From positions 115,879-179,878 of the forward strand of contig JACQXX010000019.1 in the NCBI GenBank assembly GCA_016208495.1: a stretch of DNA of 64,000 bases. The letters are read 5' to 3'. Below are positions 44,260 through 54,079 of the stretch, piece by piece (the stretch's first letter is position 1; the number at the start of each line of letters is the position of its first letter). Origin of the DNA: Acidobacteriota bacterium (GTDB taxonomy: Bacteria; Acidobacteriota; Blastocatellia; Chloracidobacteriales; Chloracidobacteriaceae). Under the pieces are notes generated by a model, which was not told the DNA's origin, did not search any database, and saw only the letters and a program-made list of their open reading frames with translations. The position numbers and the translations under genes were made by a program.

Positions 44260-47200
44260 TTACCGGGATGAACTTTTCAGAGCACCGCTTTCAAGATGTT
44301 GCTTAATGAGCAATTCGGCCAGGTCTGGGACAACTTCCCACGCAATTTCGCGGACCACTCGATCAGAGAGTTCTACGATAACGCGTTCTACAATCTGTCC
44401 GACGACAGCTTGTGGAATCTGGGCAATGTCCGTTACTTCAGCCGTTACGACCGGCGCGGCGGCAACTGGTGGCGCGGCTGCGGCCATACGCTGGATCAGT
44501 TGATCAATGACAGTTTGCGAAATCTGGCTGATATCCGTGACTTCAGTGACCACCGGGGCAACGGGAGCGGGGGCGGCACGCTGCACAATGTACTCGATCA
44601 CAGATGGGGAAATCTGACTGATATCAGTGACTTCAGTGACCACCGGGGCAACGGGGGCCGGTGTAGCGGCTGGGGCTATACGCTGCGTAAGTTGATAAAT
44701 CACCACTGGGGAAATCTGACTGATATCCGTGACTTCAGTCGTCACCACTGGGGCTGCTGGTACCGCTGCGACAGCACGTTGCACCAGTTGATCAATCACG
44801 GACGGCGAAATCTGGCTGATGTCGGTCACTTCAGCCGCCACAATCACCGGGGCAACCGGGGCTTCTGCAACGGCTGGCGCCGCCGTTTCGGCCATGACGA
44901 CTTCTTCGACTGGAGCTTCTTCCACGGCTGGTGTTGGAGCTTCTTCCACCGGTTGAGCTTCAGTCACAGCTTCAGCAGCTTCGCCGCCAGAAAATGCTTC
45001 GGTTACAAGTGGTGCGGCAAGCATCGTGGCACCGACTGCGGCCACAACACCTGCGGTTAAGCCCGAGTCAGCTTCCGCGACCGGTTCTGGTTCGGCCACT
45101 GAAATGGCCTCAACCGGGACTTCTTCCACAACTGAGGTTTCACTTAACGTAACAGCGGCTTCTTCAGCCACGGGTGCGGCAAATTCTTCAGGGGCAATGG
45201 GTTCTGGCTCAACCAGAGCTTCGACCACCGTCTCTTCGACAGGTTCGCTCACCGGCAGTGATTCCAGGGTCACGGCAGGTTCTTCAATTGTATGCGGAAC
45301 AGCTTCAGTTTCAGCCACCAGTTCAGCCGTCTCAACTGGCGGAGGCGGCAATTCGAAAACAGGTTCCGCCTGTTCAACGACGGGTGGAGGCAACTCAAAG
45401 GAAGGTTCGGTGACCGCTTCATACACCTGAGCTGAAACCTCGGTCGGTTCGGCAACTTCCACCGCTTCAACCACTGACTCCGTGGCGGCGGCTTCAACGA
45501 CTGGCTCAGGTTCAACTGGTGGCTCAACCCTGAAGGCTTCGACAACCGGTTCAGAAACCTCGGTAATCGGCTCTGTCACCACAAATGACGGTTGGGCTGT
45601 TTCTTCAGCTTCAACCGGTTCTGGAGCCAGGGCAAATTCCGGCACAGTGGCTGGTTCAAGTACTGCCGTTGGGGTTGGTTCCGCGGCAGCAGCTTCTTCG
45701 AGCGGCTGAATTTCAGCCAGTGGCTCGGTTCTGGCAGCCGGTGGCGGCTCAAATACAATCGGCAATTCTTCGGTTGGTTCTGGCGGGAGTTCAAACACGG
45801 CTGGGGCCGCGGCGCCAATCGGAGTTGGTGTCTGTTCTTCAATCACAACCGGGGCTGGGGCTTCAACCACAGGTTCAGACTTACGTCCTGACACCACAGC
45901 GGCCAGTTCTGGCGGCATAAATTCGGTGTCAACTGGCTCAGTGTCATCGCCTGGCAACTCAAAAACGGGCATTGACGGCGGTAGCGGCGCAGGAACTGGT
46001 TCAGGGAGTGGTTCACTCGCCATTTCAACCGGCGCTTCAGGTGCCGCCACTTCAACGGGCTCAAACACTGGGGCCGTTTCGGCCACTGGCGCTTCAAACA
46101 GAGGAGAAGGCTCAGGCACTGGCGCTTCAAATAGAGGAACTGCTTCAGCAACTGGCGGTTCTGCCACTTCCACTGGGGTTTCAAACGTTGGAGCCGCTTC
46201 CACCACTGGCGGTTCAGGCGTCTCAACTGGTGGTAACTCCAGTACTTCAGCTTCTGGAGCCAGGGTGGGTGCCGCTTCTAAAACCTCAGCCAGCGGTTCA
46301 GGCTCAACAATCGGTGACGCTTCCGCAATTGGCGGAGAAGAAAAAACCAGAGTTGAAGGCGCCTCGGCCACTGGCTCATATTCAACCGGTGAAATCTCTT
46401 CGACTGGCTCTTCAATCGGGGTTTGATCAAACGAAGGAATCGAAGCAATTTCCAGCGTTGGCGGAAGTTCGGGTTGGGTTGGTGGAGTTGTTTCGGGGGC
46501 CGCCCAGATTGGTTCGGTTGAGAGCGGCGAAAATGCAACCGGGGCTTCGAGTCCTGAGGGAATGACCACGGGTTGGGCTTCGGCCATCGGCTTTGGGATG
46601 GAAGAAACAACCGCCGCTTCCGTACCTGGCAAGGCAGTTGTTTCGACGACACTTGGGTCAAAAACTCCCTGAACCGTAGCCGTTGACGCTGCCACATCGG
46701 CGAAAGTATCCAGCAACGGATCACGCACCGACTCATAACTGACCGCCGTATCAAGGTAATCCAACTCCAGCGGAGACTGCATATCCACCGATTGGTAGGA
46801 AACTACATCATCGGCGTGGAGAGAGGAGGGCGACGGGACAGTCGGCGGGGCTTTGACCGTTTCAAACTGGCTGGCACTGGGTTCCGGGTACGCCACCCGA
46901 GGAGGCTGAGCCAACGTGGGAACATCAAGCACGGGCAGCACAGCTTCACTCCGGGCAGGTGGCGCCGGCGCCGGGGTTGGGGTTAATGGTTCCAAATCCG
47001 GATGCTTCCCATCATCAATATGACCCCGTTCGACTGGTCCCAGTGGGGCAAGCGGCTCCATTCCAAACGGGGTTGTCACCACTGGTGGTGGGGCAGCCGG
47101 TGTCCCGGCATCAAACGAAAACCCAATTGGTTCCTGTTGGAGCGCAGAAGGTGACGAAGTTCCAAAAGGTTTGGTGGCAATCGGCGGTTCCTGCCCAAGT

Positions 47201-47775
47201 TGAAAGCCTGAATCCACAATGGGGGCTGGGGGCACCGTGATTGGGGGTGGCGCCACAGGAACAGGTGGTGGCGCAAAAACAGCCGGCGGCACAACAGCCG
47301 GCGGGGCAGGATAAATCGGTTTCGGTGCTTCCACTGGCGCATAGGGGTTGACCACTGGCGGCGGTGGTGGCGGTGGAGGTGGCGTAAAAACAGCCTTTGG
47401 CGGTTCGATCTGGTCAAGCAATTTTTTGACGGTTGCCACCAGCGCACGTGATTCAAACGGTTTGGTCAAATGACCATCGGCTCGAACGCGCGCGGCTTCA
47501 TTTTTATCAAATGGCTCGAAGGCGCCCACCAGCAACAAAACCGGAATCCGATTGAATTCCGGGTGGTCCTTAATGTACCCGCAAACTTCGTACCCGTTCC
47601 GACCGGGCATAAAAATGTCGGCTAATACCAAATCGGGGCGCACATCTTCAAGCTTATGAATGGCTAATTCCCCATTCCCTACGGTTACGACATCGATCCC
47701 TTCGTCAGAAAAGGTCAAATTGACGACCTTCTGGATGGTGATACTGTCGTCGGCGAGCAGGATTTTCCGTCCCAT
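44260..47775 (-). CDS. Response regulator with giant Pro/Glu/Val linker and C-terminal repeats
   Basis: A 1171-residue protein. Residues 1-125 are a receiver domain ([15 protein letters not shown], phosphoacceptor in [18 protein letters not shown]). A low-complexity linker of over 800 residues follows, opening with a run of nine prolines and dominated by P, V, E and A in short PVVEAP-like units. Five copies of a roughly 30-residue repeat come at the end: each has VTDISQISP or a variant and a helix like VIDQLVQRA. The last copy leads into [20 protein letters not shown], an amphipathic helix common in myxobacterial and acidobacterial receiver proteins. The layout suggests a stalked docking protein for a polar or motility complex. 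GGAGG lies 7 bases upstream. The function is not known. Confidence 0.88.
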   Translation of the reverse strand: MGRKILLADDSITIQKVVNLTFSDEGIDVVTVGNGELAIHKLEDVRPDLVLADIFMPGRNGYEVCGYIKDHPEFNRIPVLLLVGAFEPFDKNEAARVRADGHLTKPFESRALVATVKKLLDQIEPPKAVFTPPPPPPPPPVVNPYAPVEAPKPIYPAPPAVVPPAVFAPPPVPVAPPPITVPPAPIVDSGFQLGQEPPIATKPFGTSSPSALQQEPIGFSFDAGTPAAPPPVVTTPFGMEPLAPLGPVERGHIDDGKHPDLEPLTPTPAPAPPARSEAVLPVLDVPTLAQPPRVAYPEPSASQFETVKAPPTVPSPSSLHADDVVSYQSVDMQSPLELDYLDTAVSYESVRDPLLDTFADVAASTATVQGVFDPSVVETTALPGTEAAVVSSIPKPMAEAQPVVIPSGLEAPVAFSPLSTEPIWAAPETTPPTQPELPPTLEIASIPSFDQTPIEEPVEEISPVEYEPVAEAPSTLVFSSPPIAEASPIVEPEPLAEVLEAAPTLAPEAEVLELPPVETPEPPVVEAAPTFETPVEVAEPPVAEAVPLFEAPVPEPSPLFEAPVAETAPVFEPVEVAAPEAPVEMASEPLPEPVPAPLPPSMPVFELPGDDTEPVDTEFMPPELAAVVSGRKSEPVVEAPAPVVIEEQTPTPIGAAAPAVFELPPEPTEELPIVFEPPPAARTEPLAEIQPLEEAAAAEPTPTAVLEPATVPEFALAPEPVEAEETAQPSFVVTEPITEVSEPVVEAFRVEPPVEPEPVVEAAATESVVEAVEVAEPTEVSAQVYEAVTEPSFELPPPVVEQAEPVFELPPPPVETAELVAETEAVPHTIEEPAVTLESLPVSEPVEETVVEALVEPEPIAPEEFAAPVAEEAAVTLSETSVVEEVPVEAISVAEPEPVAEADSGLTAGVVAAVGATMLAAPLVTEAFSGGEAAEAVTEAQPVEEAPTPAVEEAPVEEVVMAETAAPAVAEAPVAPVIVAAEVTDISQISPSVIDQLVQRAVAAVPAAPVVTTEVTDISQISPVVIYQLTQRIAPAATPAPVAPVVTEVTDISQISPSVIEYIVQRAAPAPVAPVVTEVTDISQISQTVIDQLIQRMAAAAPPVAAAPVVTAEVTDIAQIPQAVVGQIVERVIVELSDRVVREIAWEVVPDLAELLIKQHLESGALKSSSR

Positions 47776-48103
47776 CCGAGACCTCCACGGTAAATGAATG
47801 AAAACTTTGGCTGATTGCGACCCAGGTATAGAGAGATGAGCGGGTTGAAAAGCGGCCTAACGCTAGCACCGATACGGTGAGACTGTCAAGGTAGGGCCCA
47901 GTGCAAGTATCTGCAAAGTCAAGGCTTTTGCTGGATTATGGATGGGGTTCACCAAAATGATGACAGCACATTTCATCCGTTTTTCCATCAGCTTGCCATT
48001 GTTTCCCTGGGGAAGAACAGTGTAAAGTCACGTATCTCTCTGCAGGGCAACTGTCAATTCGGTTCCCACACACCTATTCCCGGTTACACTCAAAATACAA
48101 TTT
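47776..48103. other. 328 bp divergent gap between the large regulator and trpS
   Basis: No gene or repeat is seen. It should hold promoters for both genes. On the plus strand TTACACT lies near 48083-48089, about 15 bases before trpS, as a possible -10; no clear -35 goes with it. Confidence 0.45.
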
Positions 48104-49093
48104 ATGACAACCGAACAACCACAGCGCCTGCGGCTGCTTTCCGGGGTTCAACCTTCCGGAAAACTGCACATTGGCAATTATTTTGGAGCAATTCAACAAC
48201 ACATCAAATATCAGGACCAGGGTGAAGCCTATTACTTCATCGCTGATTTTCATGCCCTGACCACGGTAAATGATGCGGCCACTTTACGCAATTACATCCA
48301 GGATGTGGCGCTGAGCTATCTGGCGCTCGGCATGGATCCCCAAAAAGCTGTTTTCTTCCGTCAGTCAGATGTGCCGCAAGTGACGGAACTGGCCTGGATT
48401 CTGTCCACAGTGACCGGAATGGGCTTACTTGAACGTGCCCATGCCTATAAAGACAAAGTCGCCCGTGGCATTCCAGCCAAAGTCGGGTTGTTTTACTACC
48501 CGGTTCTGATGGCGGCGGATATCCTGATCTACCACCCAACTCACGTTCCAGTCGGCGCGGATCAGGCACAGCATGTTGAAATGACCCGTGACATGGCCGG
48601 ATACTTCAACTCAATTTATGGCGAGGTCCTGGCCATGCCGGAATGTCTGGTCAACGAAGCCACCAAAATTGTTCCCGGCACCGACGGCCAGAAGATGAGC
48701 AAGTCCTACAACAACACGATTGAAATTTTCGCCGAAGGATCCGCGCTCAAGAAATCAGTGATGGGCATCGTTACCGATTCCACTCCCATCGAAGCCCCGA
48801 AAGATCCAGAAACGAATTCCATTTATCAACTGTACTCGCTGGTCGCCACCCCTGAAGAAGCAGCCGACATGGCTGAAAAGTTCCGCGCTGGTGGGTATGG
48901 CTACGGGACAGCCAAAAAAACGCTTCTCGAAAAACTCGACGCCTATTTTGCACCGGCCCGCGCCAGACGCAAGGAACTGGAACAAAACCTCGATTTTGTG
49001 AACCAGGTATTGCGCGATGGTGCCGAGCGCGCCGCAGTTGCCGCCGAAGCAACCATGAAACAGGTTCGCCAGGCGTGTGGACTGACTTGTTAG
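48104..49093 (+). CDS. trpS: Tryptophanyl-tRNA synthetase
   Basis: A 329-residue class I synthetase of standard length. It has LSGVQPSGKLHIGNYFGAI (HIGH as HIGN), the tryptophan-binding GLLERAHAYKDKVARG, LMAADILIYHPTHVPVGADQ and the second signature GQKMSKSYNNTI. It charges tRNA-Trp. No ribosome binding site precedes the ATG, and a weak -10 lies very close, so the leader may be short. A GTTAGTG-type repeat begins immediately after its stop codon. Confidence 0.97.
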   Translation: MTTEQPQRLRLLSGVQPSGKLHIGNYFGAIQQHIKYQDQGEAYYFIADFHALTTVNDAATLRNYIQDVALSYLALGMDPQKAVFFRQSDVPQVTELAWILSTVTGMGLLERAHAYKDKVARGIPAKVGLFYYPVLMAADILIYHPTHVPVGADQAQHVEMTRDMAGYFNSIYGEVLAMPECLVNEATKIVPGTDGQKMSKSYNNTIEIFAEGSALKKSVMGIVTDSTPIEAPKDPETNSIYQLYSLVATPEEAADMAEKFRAGGYGYGTAKKTLLEKLDAYFAPARARRKELEQNLDFVNQVLRDGAERAAVAAEATMKQVRQACGLTC

Positions 49094-49245
49094 TAGCTAG
49101 TGGTTAGTGGTTGGTGGTTAGGATGCGAATGAAGGGTTGAAAAAAGAGCGGTTTTGAGTCCAGCTCTTGGGCTCAAAACCAAGATTCAACACCAAATCCT
49201 CGCTGTAGTACTAACCACTAACCACTAACTACTAACCACTCAAAT
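49093..49245. repeat. GTTAGTG inverted repeat, copy 4
   Basis: The left arm TAGCTAGTGGTTAGTGGTTG starts at the trpS stop codon; the right arm, TACTAACCACTAACCACTAA then CTACTAACCACT, ends before dacB. The middle contains a second imperfect pair (GGTTTTGAGTCCAG / TTGGGCTCAAAACC). The core found in the other copies is absent. Confidence 0.82.
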
Positions 49246-49270
49246 TCTTCCTTGAAAGCTGAGGGACCTT

Positions 49271-50644
49271 ATGTTGAAAAAAACCCGATTGATCAATCCA
49301 GGGCGCGTCTTTTTAGCAGTGGGATTTAGCGTGTGTTTGTTTTCAAACACTGTATGGGCGCAACAACAGGGGTACCCAAACACGACGACCCCGCAACCAC
49401 TCGCCTCTGGTGAAAATGTCCAGGGTGTTGTTCTGACACCTCCGAGCCTGCTGGATCTGGTCAGCAGTCGAATCAGTGAATATTCCCGTACAGACCTGGC
49501 TCACGGTTTATACTTTGAGACCCTGGACGGAAAGTCGGTGCTTGAAACCAATCCTGACGCGGCCTACAACCCGGCATCGGTCACCAAAGTCATGACCACC
49601 CTGGCCGTGCTCGAACGCTATAGCCCAAACTATCGGTATACCACCCGCTTGAGCTATACCGGCAGCATTGACCGGGAACGCCAAACCCTGGTCGGGGATC
49701 TGGTGATTGAAAGCAATTATGACCCGACACTCAACTATGACAGTCTGTTCTATATTGTTGAAAAATTGAATGAAGCCGGAATCTCAACCATTGAAGGCAA
49801 TCTTCTGGTCAGCAGCGGCCTGGTGCTCAATTTGAAGAAAAGCGGTGTGTCCGCCGGCAATGAAATCCTCACCACGATGGATAAAGCCCGTTGGACCCGG
49901 ACCAGTGAAAATGCCTGGAAATACTATTTGCAAGCAAAAATCGCCGCGAAGATGAAAATTGATTCAACTGAGTTTCGCGGCGTGACCTTCGTTTCGGGCA
50001 AAGTGCTCGCCGATGATGTCAGTCAGCCACGCAAACGATTGCTTGAATACCATTCGGCGCCAATTCTGAAAATCATCAAGGTCATGAATGCCTACAGCAA
50101 CAATGACATGGCTCACCTGCTCGGACGACTGGTGGGTGGTCCATCGGGAGTTCAGGATTTTATGATTCGGCGGGTCAAACTGTTCCCTGGGGAAATCCGG
50201 TTGGAATCCACCTCAGGTCTGGGCAACAACGCGATCACCCCACGCGGCACGGTCAAGTTGATGCGCTATGCCCACAACTGGTGTGAACGCAATCGAATTG
50301 CAATGACTGACCTGATGCCCATTGGCGGGGTTGATAATGGAACGCTGGCGGATCGCTTCAGACGATCAGACCTCGTTGGCAGCGTCGTGGCCAAAACCGG
50401 AACACTTTCCAATGTGAGCGCGCTGGCTGGCGTGATGTACACCAAAGCGCGGGGGCCGGTTTTCTTTGCCATTCTGGAGCGTGGCTATCCTGGCTCAATG
50501 CGCCGGTTGCAGGAAGAAATCATTAGCCTGGTGGCCAATGACAGCGGTGGCGGCCTTGGAATTGCCTATGGTTCGGAAATGGGTGTGTCCCTCGTGGAAG
50601 ATGCACGAGTCTACATTCTGCGTGAAGAAACCAGCCGGAATTAA
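49271..50644 (+). CDS. dacB: D-alanyl-D-alanine carboxypeptidase (PBP4 type, S13)
   Basis: A 457-residue periplasmic enzyme with a signal peptide (PGRVFLAVGFSVCLFSNTVW, cleavage after AQ near 31). The three penicillin-binding motifs are present: SVTK (S103, K106), YSNN near 278, and KTG in VVAKTGTLSNVSAL near 373. A large insert between the first two motifs is typical of class C PBPs. It trims or cuts peptide cross-links of peptidoglycan. A long inverted repeat at 50648-50716 follows and probably serves as terminator with the convergent carboxylase gene. TGAGGGA lies close upstream as a weak ribosome binding site. Confidence 0.93.
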   Translation: MLKKTRLINPGRVFLAVGFSVCLFSNTVWAQQQGYPNTTTPQPLASGENVQGVVLTPPSLLDLVSSRISEYSRTDLAHGLYFETLDGKSVLETNPDAAYNPASVTKVMTTLAVLERYSPNYRYTTRLSYTGSIDRERQTLVGDLVIESNYDPTLNYDSLFYIVEKLNEAGISTIEGNLLVSSGLVLNLKKSGVSAGNEILTTMDKARWTRTSENAWKYYLQAKIAAKMKIDSTEFRGVTFVSGKVLADDVSQPRKRLLEYHSAPILKIIKVMNAYSNNDMAHLLGRLVGGPSGVQDFMIRRVKLFPGEIRLESTSGLGNNAITPRGTVKLMRYAHNWCERNRIAMTDLMPIGGVDNGTLADRFRRSDLVGSVVAKTGTLSNVSALAGVMYTKARGPVFFAILERGYPGSMRRLQEEIISLVANDSGGGLGIAYGSEMGVSLVEDARVYILREETSRN

Positions 50645-50647
50645 CTA

Positions 50648-50716
50648 AAGTCAGTACCACCTGCGTCAACGGGCGGGTTCCAATGCTACCCACCCGCTGA
50701 CGCAGGTGGTACTGAC
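50648..50716. repeat. GTCAGTACCACCTGCGTCA inverted repeat between convergent genes
   Basis: AGTCAGTACCACCTGCGTCA on the left is answered by TGACGCAGGTGGTACTGACA on the right, with inner GGGCGGGT/ACCCGC arms and a short loop. It could act as a terminator for both converging genes, although it lacks a T-run. Single arms occur at 18680-18706 and 54046-54064. Confidence 0.85.
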
Positions 50717-50721
50717 AGCGG

Positions 50722-52353
50722 TCATCGTACGTCCGGCAGGACAAACGGCCCCAGGTGTGAGCCAGGGTTGTTGAGCGTGGTCCGCAAGGCAAGTTCCAAA
50801 GCTGAGCGGGTATCTTCAGGCGTGATGACGGCGTCGGCAAACCCGCGTGCGGCGGCAAATTTGGCATCCAACTGCTCTTCATAGGTTGCCCGCACTTTTT
50901 CCATTTCAGCTTTCAATGCTTCGTCGGGTTCTTTCCCTTCTTTCTTGATCTTGTCGAGTTGCGCTGAAAAGAGCGCCATCACAGCAGAATCTCCTTCCAT
51001 GACACCCATCCGACCAGTTGGCCACGAGAAAATAAAATCGGGATCAAACCCCTGGCCCGCCATTGCGTAGTACCCGGCCCCGGAAGCATGGTTGACCGTC
51101 AGCACCAGCCGTGGAACAGTTGCCGTGGCCATAGCTTCAACAAAATGCGCGCCAGCCCGAATAATTCCAGATTGCTCGGCATCCGTCCCGACCATAAACC
51201 CTGACACATCCTGGACAAAAAGCAGCGGCGTTCGATGGCGATTGCAGGTTTCAATGAAATAAGCGATTTTTTCGGCGCTTTCGCGATAGATAATCCCTCC
51301 AAACCGGGGCGGTTTACCTTTGGCGCCTTTGATCAATCCACGCTGGTTGGTGATTAACCCAACCGGGAGCCCTCGCAATCGAACGTGGGCACATATCACC
51401 TCTTTGGCAAAATCCGCCTGAAATTCCTCAAAACTATCGGCATCCACCAGACAATCAAGCACTTCGCGAATGTCATAAGGCAGCTTGTGGTCATTTGGAA
51501 TGATTTGATAGAGATCGGTTTCAGCGCGTTTTGGTGACCGTGATTCAACCAGCGTTACATCTGAAACGGGCCGGGGCGGCAATTCCAGAACCAGTTTGCG
51601 AAGGCGTTCAAGGCAGGCTTCATCGTTGGGTTCGCGATAATGAGCCACACCCGAAATTTCATTGTGCATGCGGGCGCCGCCAAGCGTTTCAGCATCCACG
51701 ACTTGTCCGGTCGCGCCCTTGACCAGATTTGGGCCGCCAAGTCCCATAAAGCTCGTGCCTTCAACCATCACAATCACATCTGAAAGGGCTGGCAGATAGG
51801 CACCACCCGCGACGCACTGTCCCATCACGGCAGCCAGTTGAGGCACTTTCAAGTGGCGACGCATAATTGAGTTGTAATGGAAAATGCGTGCCGCTCCATA
51901 CTGGCCAGGAAAGACGCCACCCTGATATGGCAGGTTGACCCCAGCCGAATCAACGAGATAGATAATCGGGACCCGTGAGCGCATGGCAATTTCCTGCGCC
52001 CGGAGCATCTTGGTAATGGTTTCCGGCCACCAGGCGCCGGCTTTGACCGTGGCATCATTGGCAACCACAACGACTTCGCGGCCACAACACCAGCCAATGC
52101 CGGTAATGACGCCGACGCCTGGTGCTTGCCCGTCATACTGGTCATAAGCCATTAACAACCCGATTTCCTGAAAGTAGGTATTCGGGTCAAGCAGTTTGGT
52201 TACCCGTTCGCGGGCAGTCAATTTGCCCTGGTTGTGTTGTTGTTCGATTTTTTTGGGACCTCCACCCAGTCGAAGTCTGGCTTCGAGGGTGCGGAGTTCA
52301 TCAGTTAATTTCTGAAAATGAGTGCGTTGGTCGGTATTTTCTGAAGAAGACAT
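50722..52353 (-). CDS. Acyl-CoA carboxylase carboxyltransferase subunit
   Basis: A 543-residue protein of the carboxyltransferase family (propionyl-, methylcrotonyl- or acyl-CoA carboxylase beta chain). It shows LTARERVTKLLDPNTYFQEI, VPIIYLVDSAGVNLPYQ, GQCVAGGAYLPALSD (oxyanion glycines), LFVQDVSGFMVGTDAEQSGI and SGAGYYAMAGQGFDPDF. It moves carboxyl from biotin to an acyl-CoA. The sequence IYLVDSAGVNLP with Q after it resembles the methylcrotonyl type. The biotin carboxylase/BCCP subunit is not adjacent, though birA lies at 38344. The frame is open to 52443; the ATG at 52353 is preferred. Confidence 0.92.
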   Translation of the reverse strand: MSSSENTDQRTHFQKLTDELRTLEARLRLGGGPKKIEQQHNQGKLTARERVTKLLDPNTYFQEIGLLMAYDQYDGQAPGVGVITGIGWCCGREVVVVANDATVKAGAWWPETITKMLRAQEIAMRSRVPIIYLVDSAGVNLPYQGGVFPGQYGAARIFHYNSIMRRHLKVPQLAAVMGQCVAGGAYLPALSDVIVMVEGTSFMGLGGPNLVKGATGQVVDAETLGGARMHNEISGVAHYREPNDEACLERLRKLVLELPPRPVSDVTLVESRSPKRAETDLYQIIPNDHKLPYDIREVLDCLVDADSFEEFQADFAKEVICAHVRLRGLPVGLITNQRGLIKGAKGKPPRFGGIIYRESAEKIAYFIETCNRHRTPLLFVQDVSGFMVGTDAEQSGIIRAGAHFVEAMATATVPRLVLTVNHASGAGYYAMAGQGFDPDFIFSWPTGRMGVMEGDSAVMALFSAQLDKIKKEGKEPDEALKAEMEKVRATYEEQLDAKFAAARGFADAVITPEDTRSALELALRTTLNNPGSHLGPFVLPDVR

Positions 52354-52433
52354 ATAAATTTTGGCTTTCAGGGTTGGATTCCAATCTGGGGCTGAAGACT
52401 TCGGGCTGAAAACTTCGGGCTTGGGGCTTGGGG

Positions 52434-52753
52434 CTGAAGACATCCTTTCACGTGTGGGTTTTTGGCTTGCACCTCGAAGAGTTGCAGGTCGGATAGCCGG
52501 TCGGTTGGCCGCTTTGGGCCTACCACCGGATCCGGTGACCCTTCTTTTTCCGCGCGTGAGCCGCGCCCTGCAGGGCGCGGCTCACGCGCGGGGAGGGATA
52601 GGGAAACGACCTTTTTTCCCGGTGGTAGCTCCCAAAACCTCGCAACCAACCGGCTATCCGAACGGCAGCCCTTCGGGATGCTCAAAACAGGTTCATTGCC
52701 TCGTCCCAGCCGGAGTTCATTAAAAAATCTACACCTGAAAAGAATGTCTTCAG
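52434..52753. mobile_element. Palindromic non-autonomous element E
   Basis: The 320 bp element starts CTGAAGACATCCTTTCACGT and, read from the other end, CTGAAGACATTCTTTTCAGG, giving terminal inverted repeats of about 30 bp. Inner hairpins GATAGCCGGTCGG...GCTTTGGGC...ACCACCGG occur at 52494-52531 and, inverted, at 52619-52668, around a central palindrome (CGCGCGTGAGCCGCGCCC and its complement). The inner part is like element D at 40731-41058. The left flank is a GGGCTTG/CTGAAGACTTC array. Confidence 0.78.
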
Positions 52754-52779
52754 CTCGATGTCTTCAGCCCTGATTGATA

Positions 52780-54042
52780 TTACTCATACCGAAGTGCTTC
52801 AGATGGGTCAAGGCGTGCAGCGCGCATCGCTGGCCAAAGCCCAAATAAAATTCCCACCGCAACCGAAATGCCAAACCCAATCACCACTGCCCAGAGTGGA
52901 ACCACTGACGGTACGGTGGGCATAAAGATATTCAGCCCAAGGCTGACGGCAAAGCCAAGGAGAATTCCAATCCCGCCGCCAGTCACTGTGAGTGAAACAG
53001 CTTCGATCAAAAACTGGGATAAAATATCCAGTTTGCGAGCTCCAATAGCCCGACGGACTCCGATTTCACGCGTGCGTTCAGTCACTGAAACCAGCATGAT
53101 GTTCATCACGCCGACGCCTCCGACCAGAAGTCCCGCCCCGGAAATCGGCACCACGATCAGTCCGAGAATGGTGGTGATGTTATCGAAGGTTGAAAAAATG
53201 GCGTCAGGTGTGTTGAGACCAAAATTGTCAGGTTGATCATACCGGACGGCACGACGGCGGCGCATCAACTCGGTAATTTCATCCCTCATCTTTTCCAGTT
53301 TGCCATCCTGGGCACAGGCAATAACGGTAATTCCACGATCTCTTAAAACATCAGCGTACCGTTTGGCCAGACTGTCATAAGGAATCAAAAGCTGGCGGTC
53401 CTCCGCTGTATCACCAAAAATGCCCGTTGGGCCTTTCTCAACCACACCAATCACTCGATACACCTGCCCCTCGACCTCAATTTCTTTTTCCAATGGTGAC
53501 TCAGTTCCAAACAGTGTATCGGCAATGGCTGGACCAATCACAACCACATTCAATTTGTGCTCGACTTCCTGTGGCGTAAAAAACCGCCCGCTCCGCAAAT
53601 CGGTCCGACGCACAGTAGGATAATTGGCCCAAACCCCAAAAATGATTGGGCGGATGGCTTCCTGCCCGCGATATTTCACACCGAGCTGCGTGGCACTGGG
53701 GCCAAAACTTCCAATGACCAGTTGCGGGCTGGCAGCCTTTACCGAAGGAAGCTCATTGACAGCCACGGCATCCTCTAATGTCAATGGTTTGCGTCTGCGT
53801 TCTTCGGGAGTTGGTCGGCTGAATCGCGGGCCGATGTTGGTGTTTTTGCTGACATAAATTACATTGGGGCCAGTTTGATCCGCCAATTCCTGAGTCCGCA
53901 CGCGGAGCCCAGTCAAAACCGAAGACACGGCAATCACGGTTGCCGTCCCCACGACAACCCCCAACACGGTCAGGAGCGACCGTAATTTGTTTGAGAAGAT
54001 CGTCGAAATGGCCAGGAGCAGGTTTTCCAGAAATGCGTGCAT
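52780..54042 (-). CDS. MacB-type ABC transporter permease
   Basis: A 420-residue protein of the MacB/FtsX permease type: an N-terminal helix (LRSLLTVLGVVVGTATVIAV), a periplasmic domain (about 50-290) and three C-terminal helices with GGVGVMNIMLVSVTERTREI, VRRAIGARKLDILSQFLIEA and SEALRYE at the very end. It is separated by 37 bp from a second permease of the same family upstream, and the two probably form a heterodimer. No ATPase or membrane fusion gene is beside them in this window. No ribosome binding site is obvious. Confidence 0.92.
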   Translation of the reverse strand: MHAFLENLLLAISTIFSNKLRSLLTVLGVVVGTATVIAVSSVLTGLRVRTQELADQTGPNVIYVSKNTNIGPRFSRPTPEERRRKPLTLEDAVAVNELPSVKAASPQLVIGSFGPSATQLGVKYRGQEAIRPIIFGVWANYPTVRRTDLRSGRFFTPQEVEHKLNVVVIGPAIADTLFGTESPLEKEIEVEGQVYRVIGVVEKGPTGIFGDTAEDRQLLIPYDSLAKRYADVLRDRGITVIACAQDGKLEKMRDEITELMRRRRAVRYDQPDNFGLNTPDAIFSTFDNITTILGLIVVPISGAGLLVGGVGVMNIMLVSVTERTREIGVRRAIGARKLDILSQFLIEAVSLTVTGGGIGILLGFAVSLGLNIFMPTVPSVVPLWAVVIGFGISVAVGILFGLWPAMRAARLDPSEALRYE

Positions 54043-54045
54043 AGA

Positions 54046-54064
54046 AAGTCAGTACCACCTGCGT
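54046..54064. repeat. GTCAGTACCACCTGCGT repeat, single arm
   Basis: This copy of the repeat arm lies between the two permease genes, in the 37 bp that separates them, so it is within the transcript. A short CCACCTGC/GCAGGTGG hairpin follows from it. Confidence 0.7.
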
Positions 54065-54079
54065 GAGCAGGTGGCGGGT

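Noticed and set aside
44296..45060. 254-residue plus-strand ORF opposite the large response regulator
   Set aside because: It is antisense to the repeats and low-complexity linker; its open frame follows from the biased codons of the sense gene.
45026..46565. Several long Ser/Thr/Gly- or Leu/Gln-rich plus-strand ORFs
   Set aside because: They are shadows of the Pro/Glu/Val-rich linker and have no start signals.
50648..50716. Attachment or recombination site
   Set aside because: The inverted repeat lies between converging genes with no recombinase nearby; a terminator or REP-like role is simpler.
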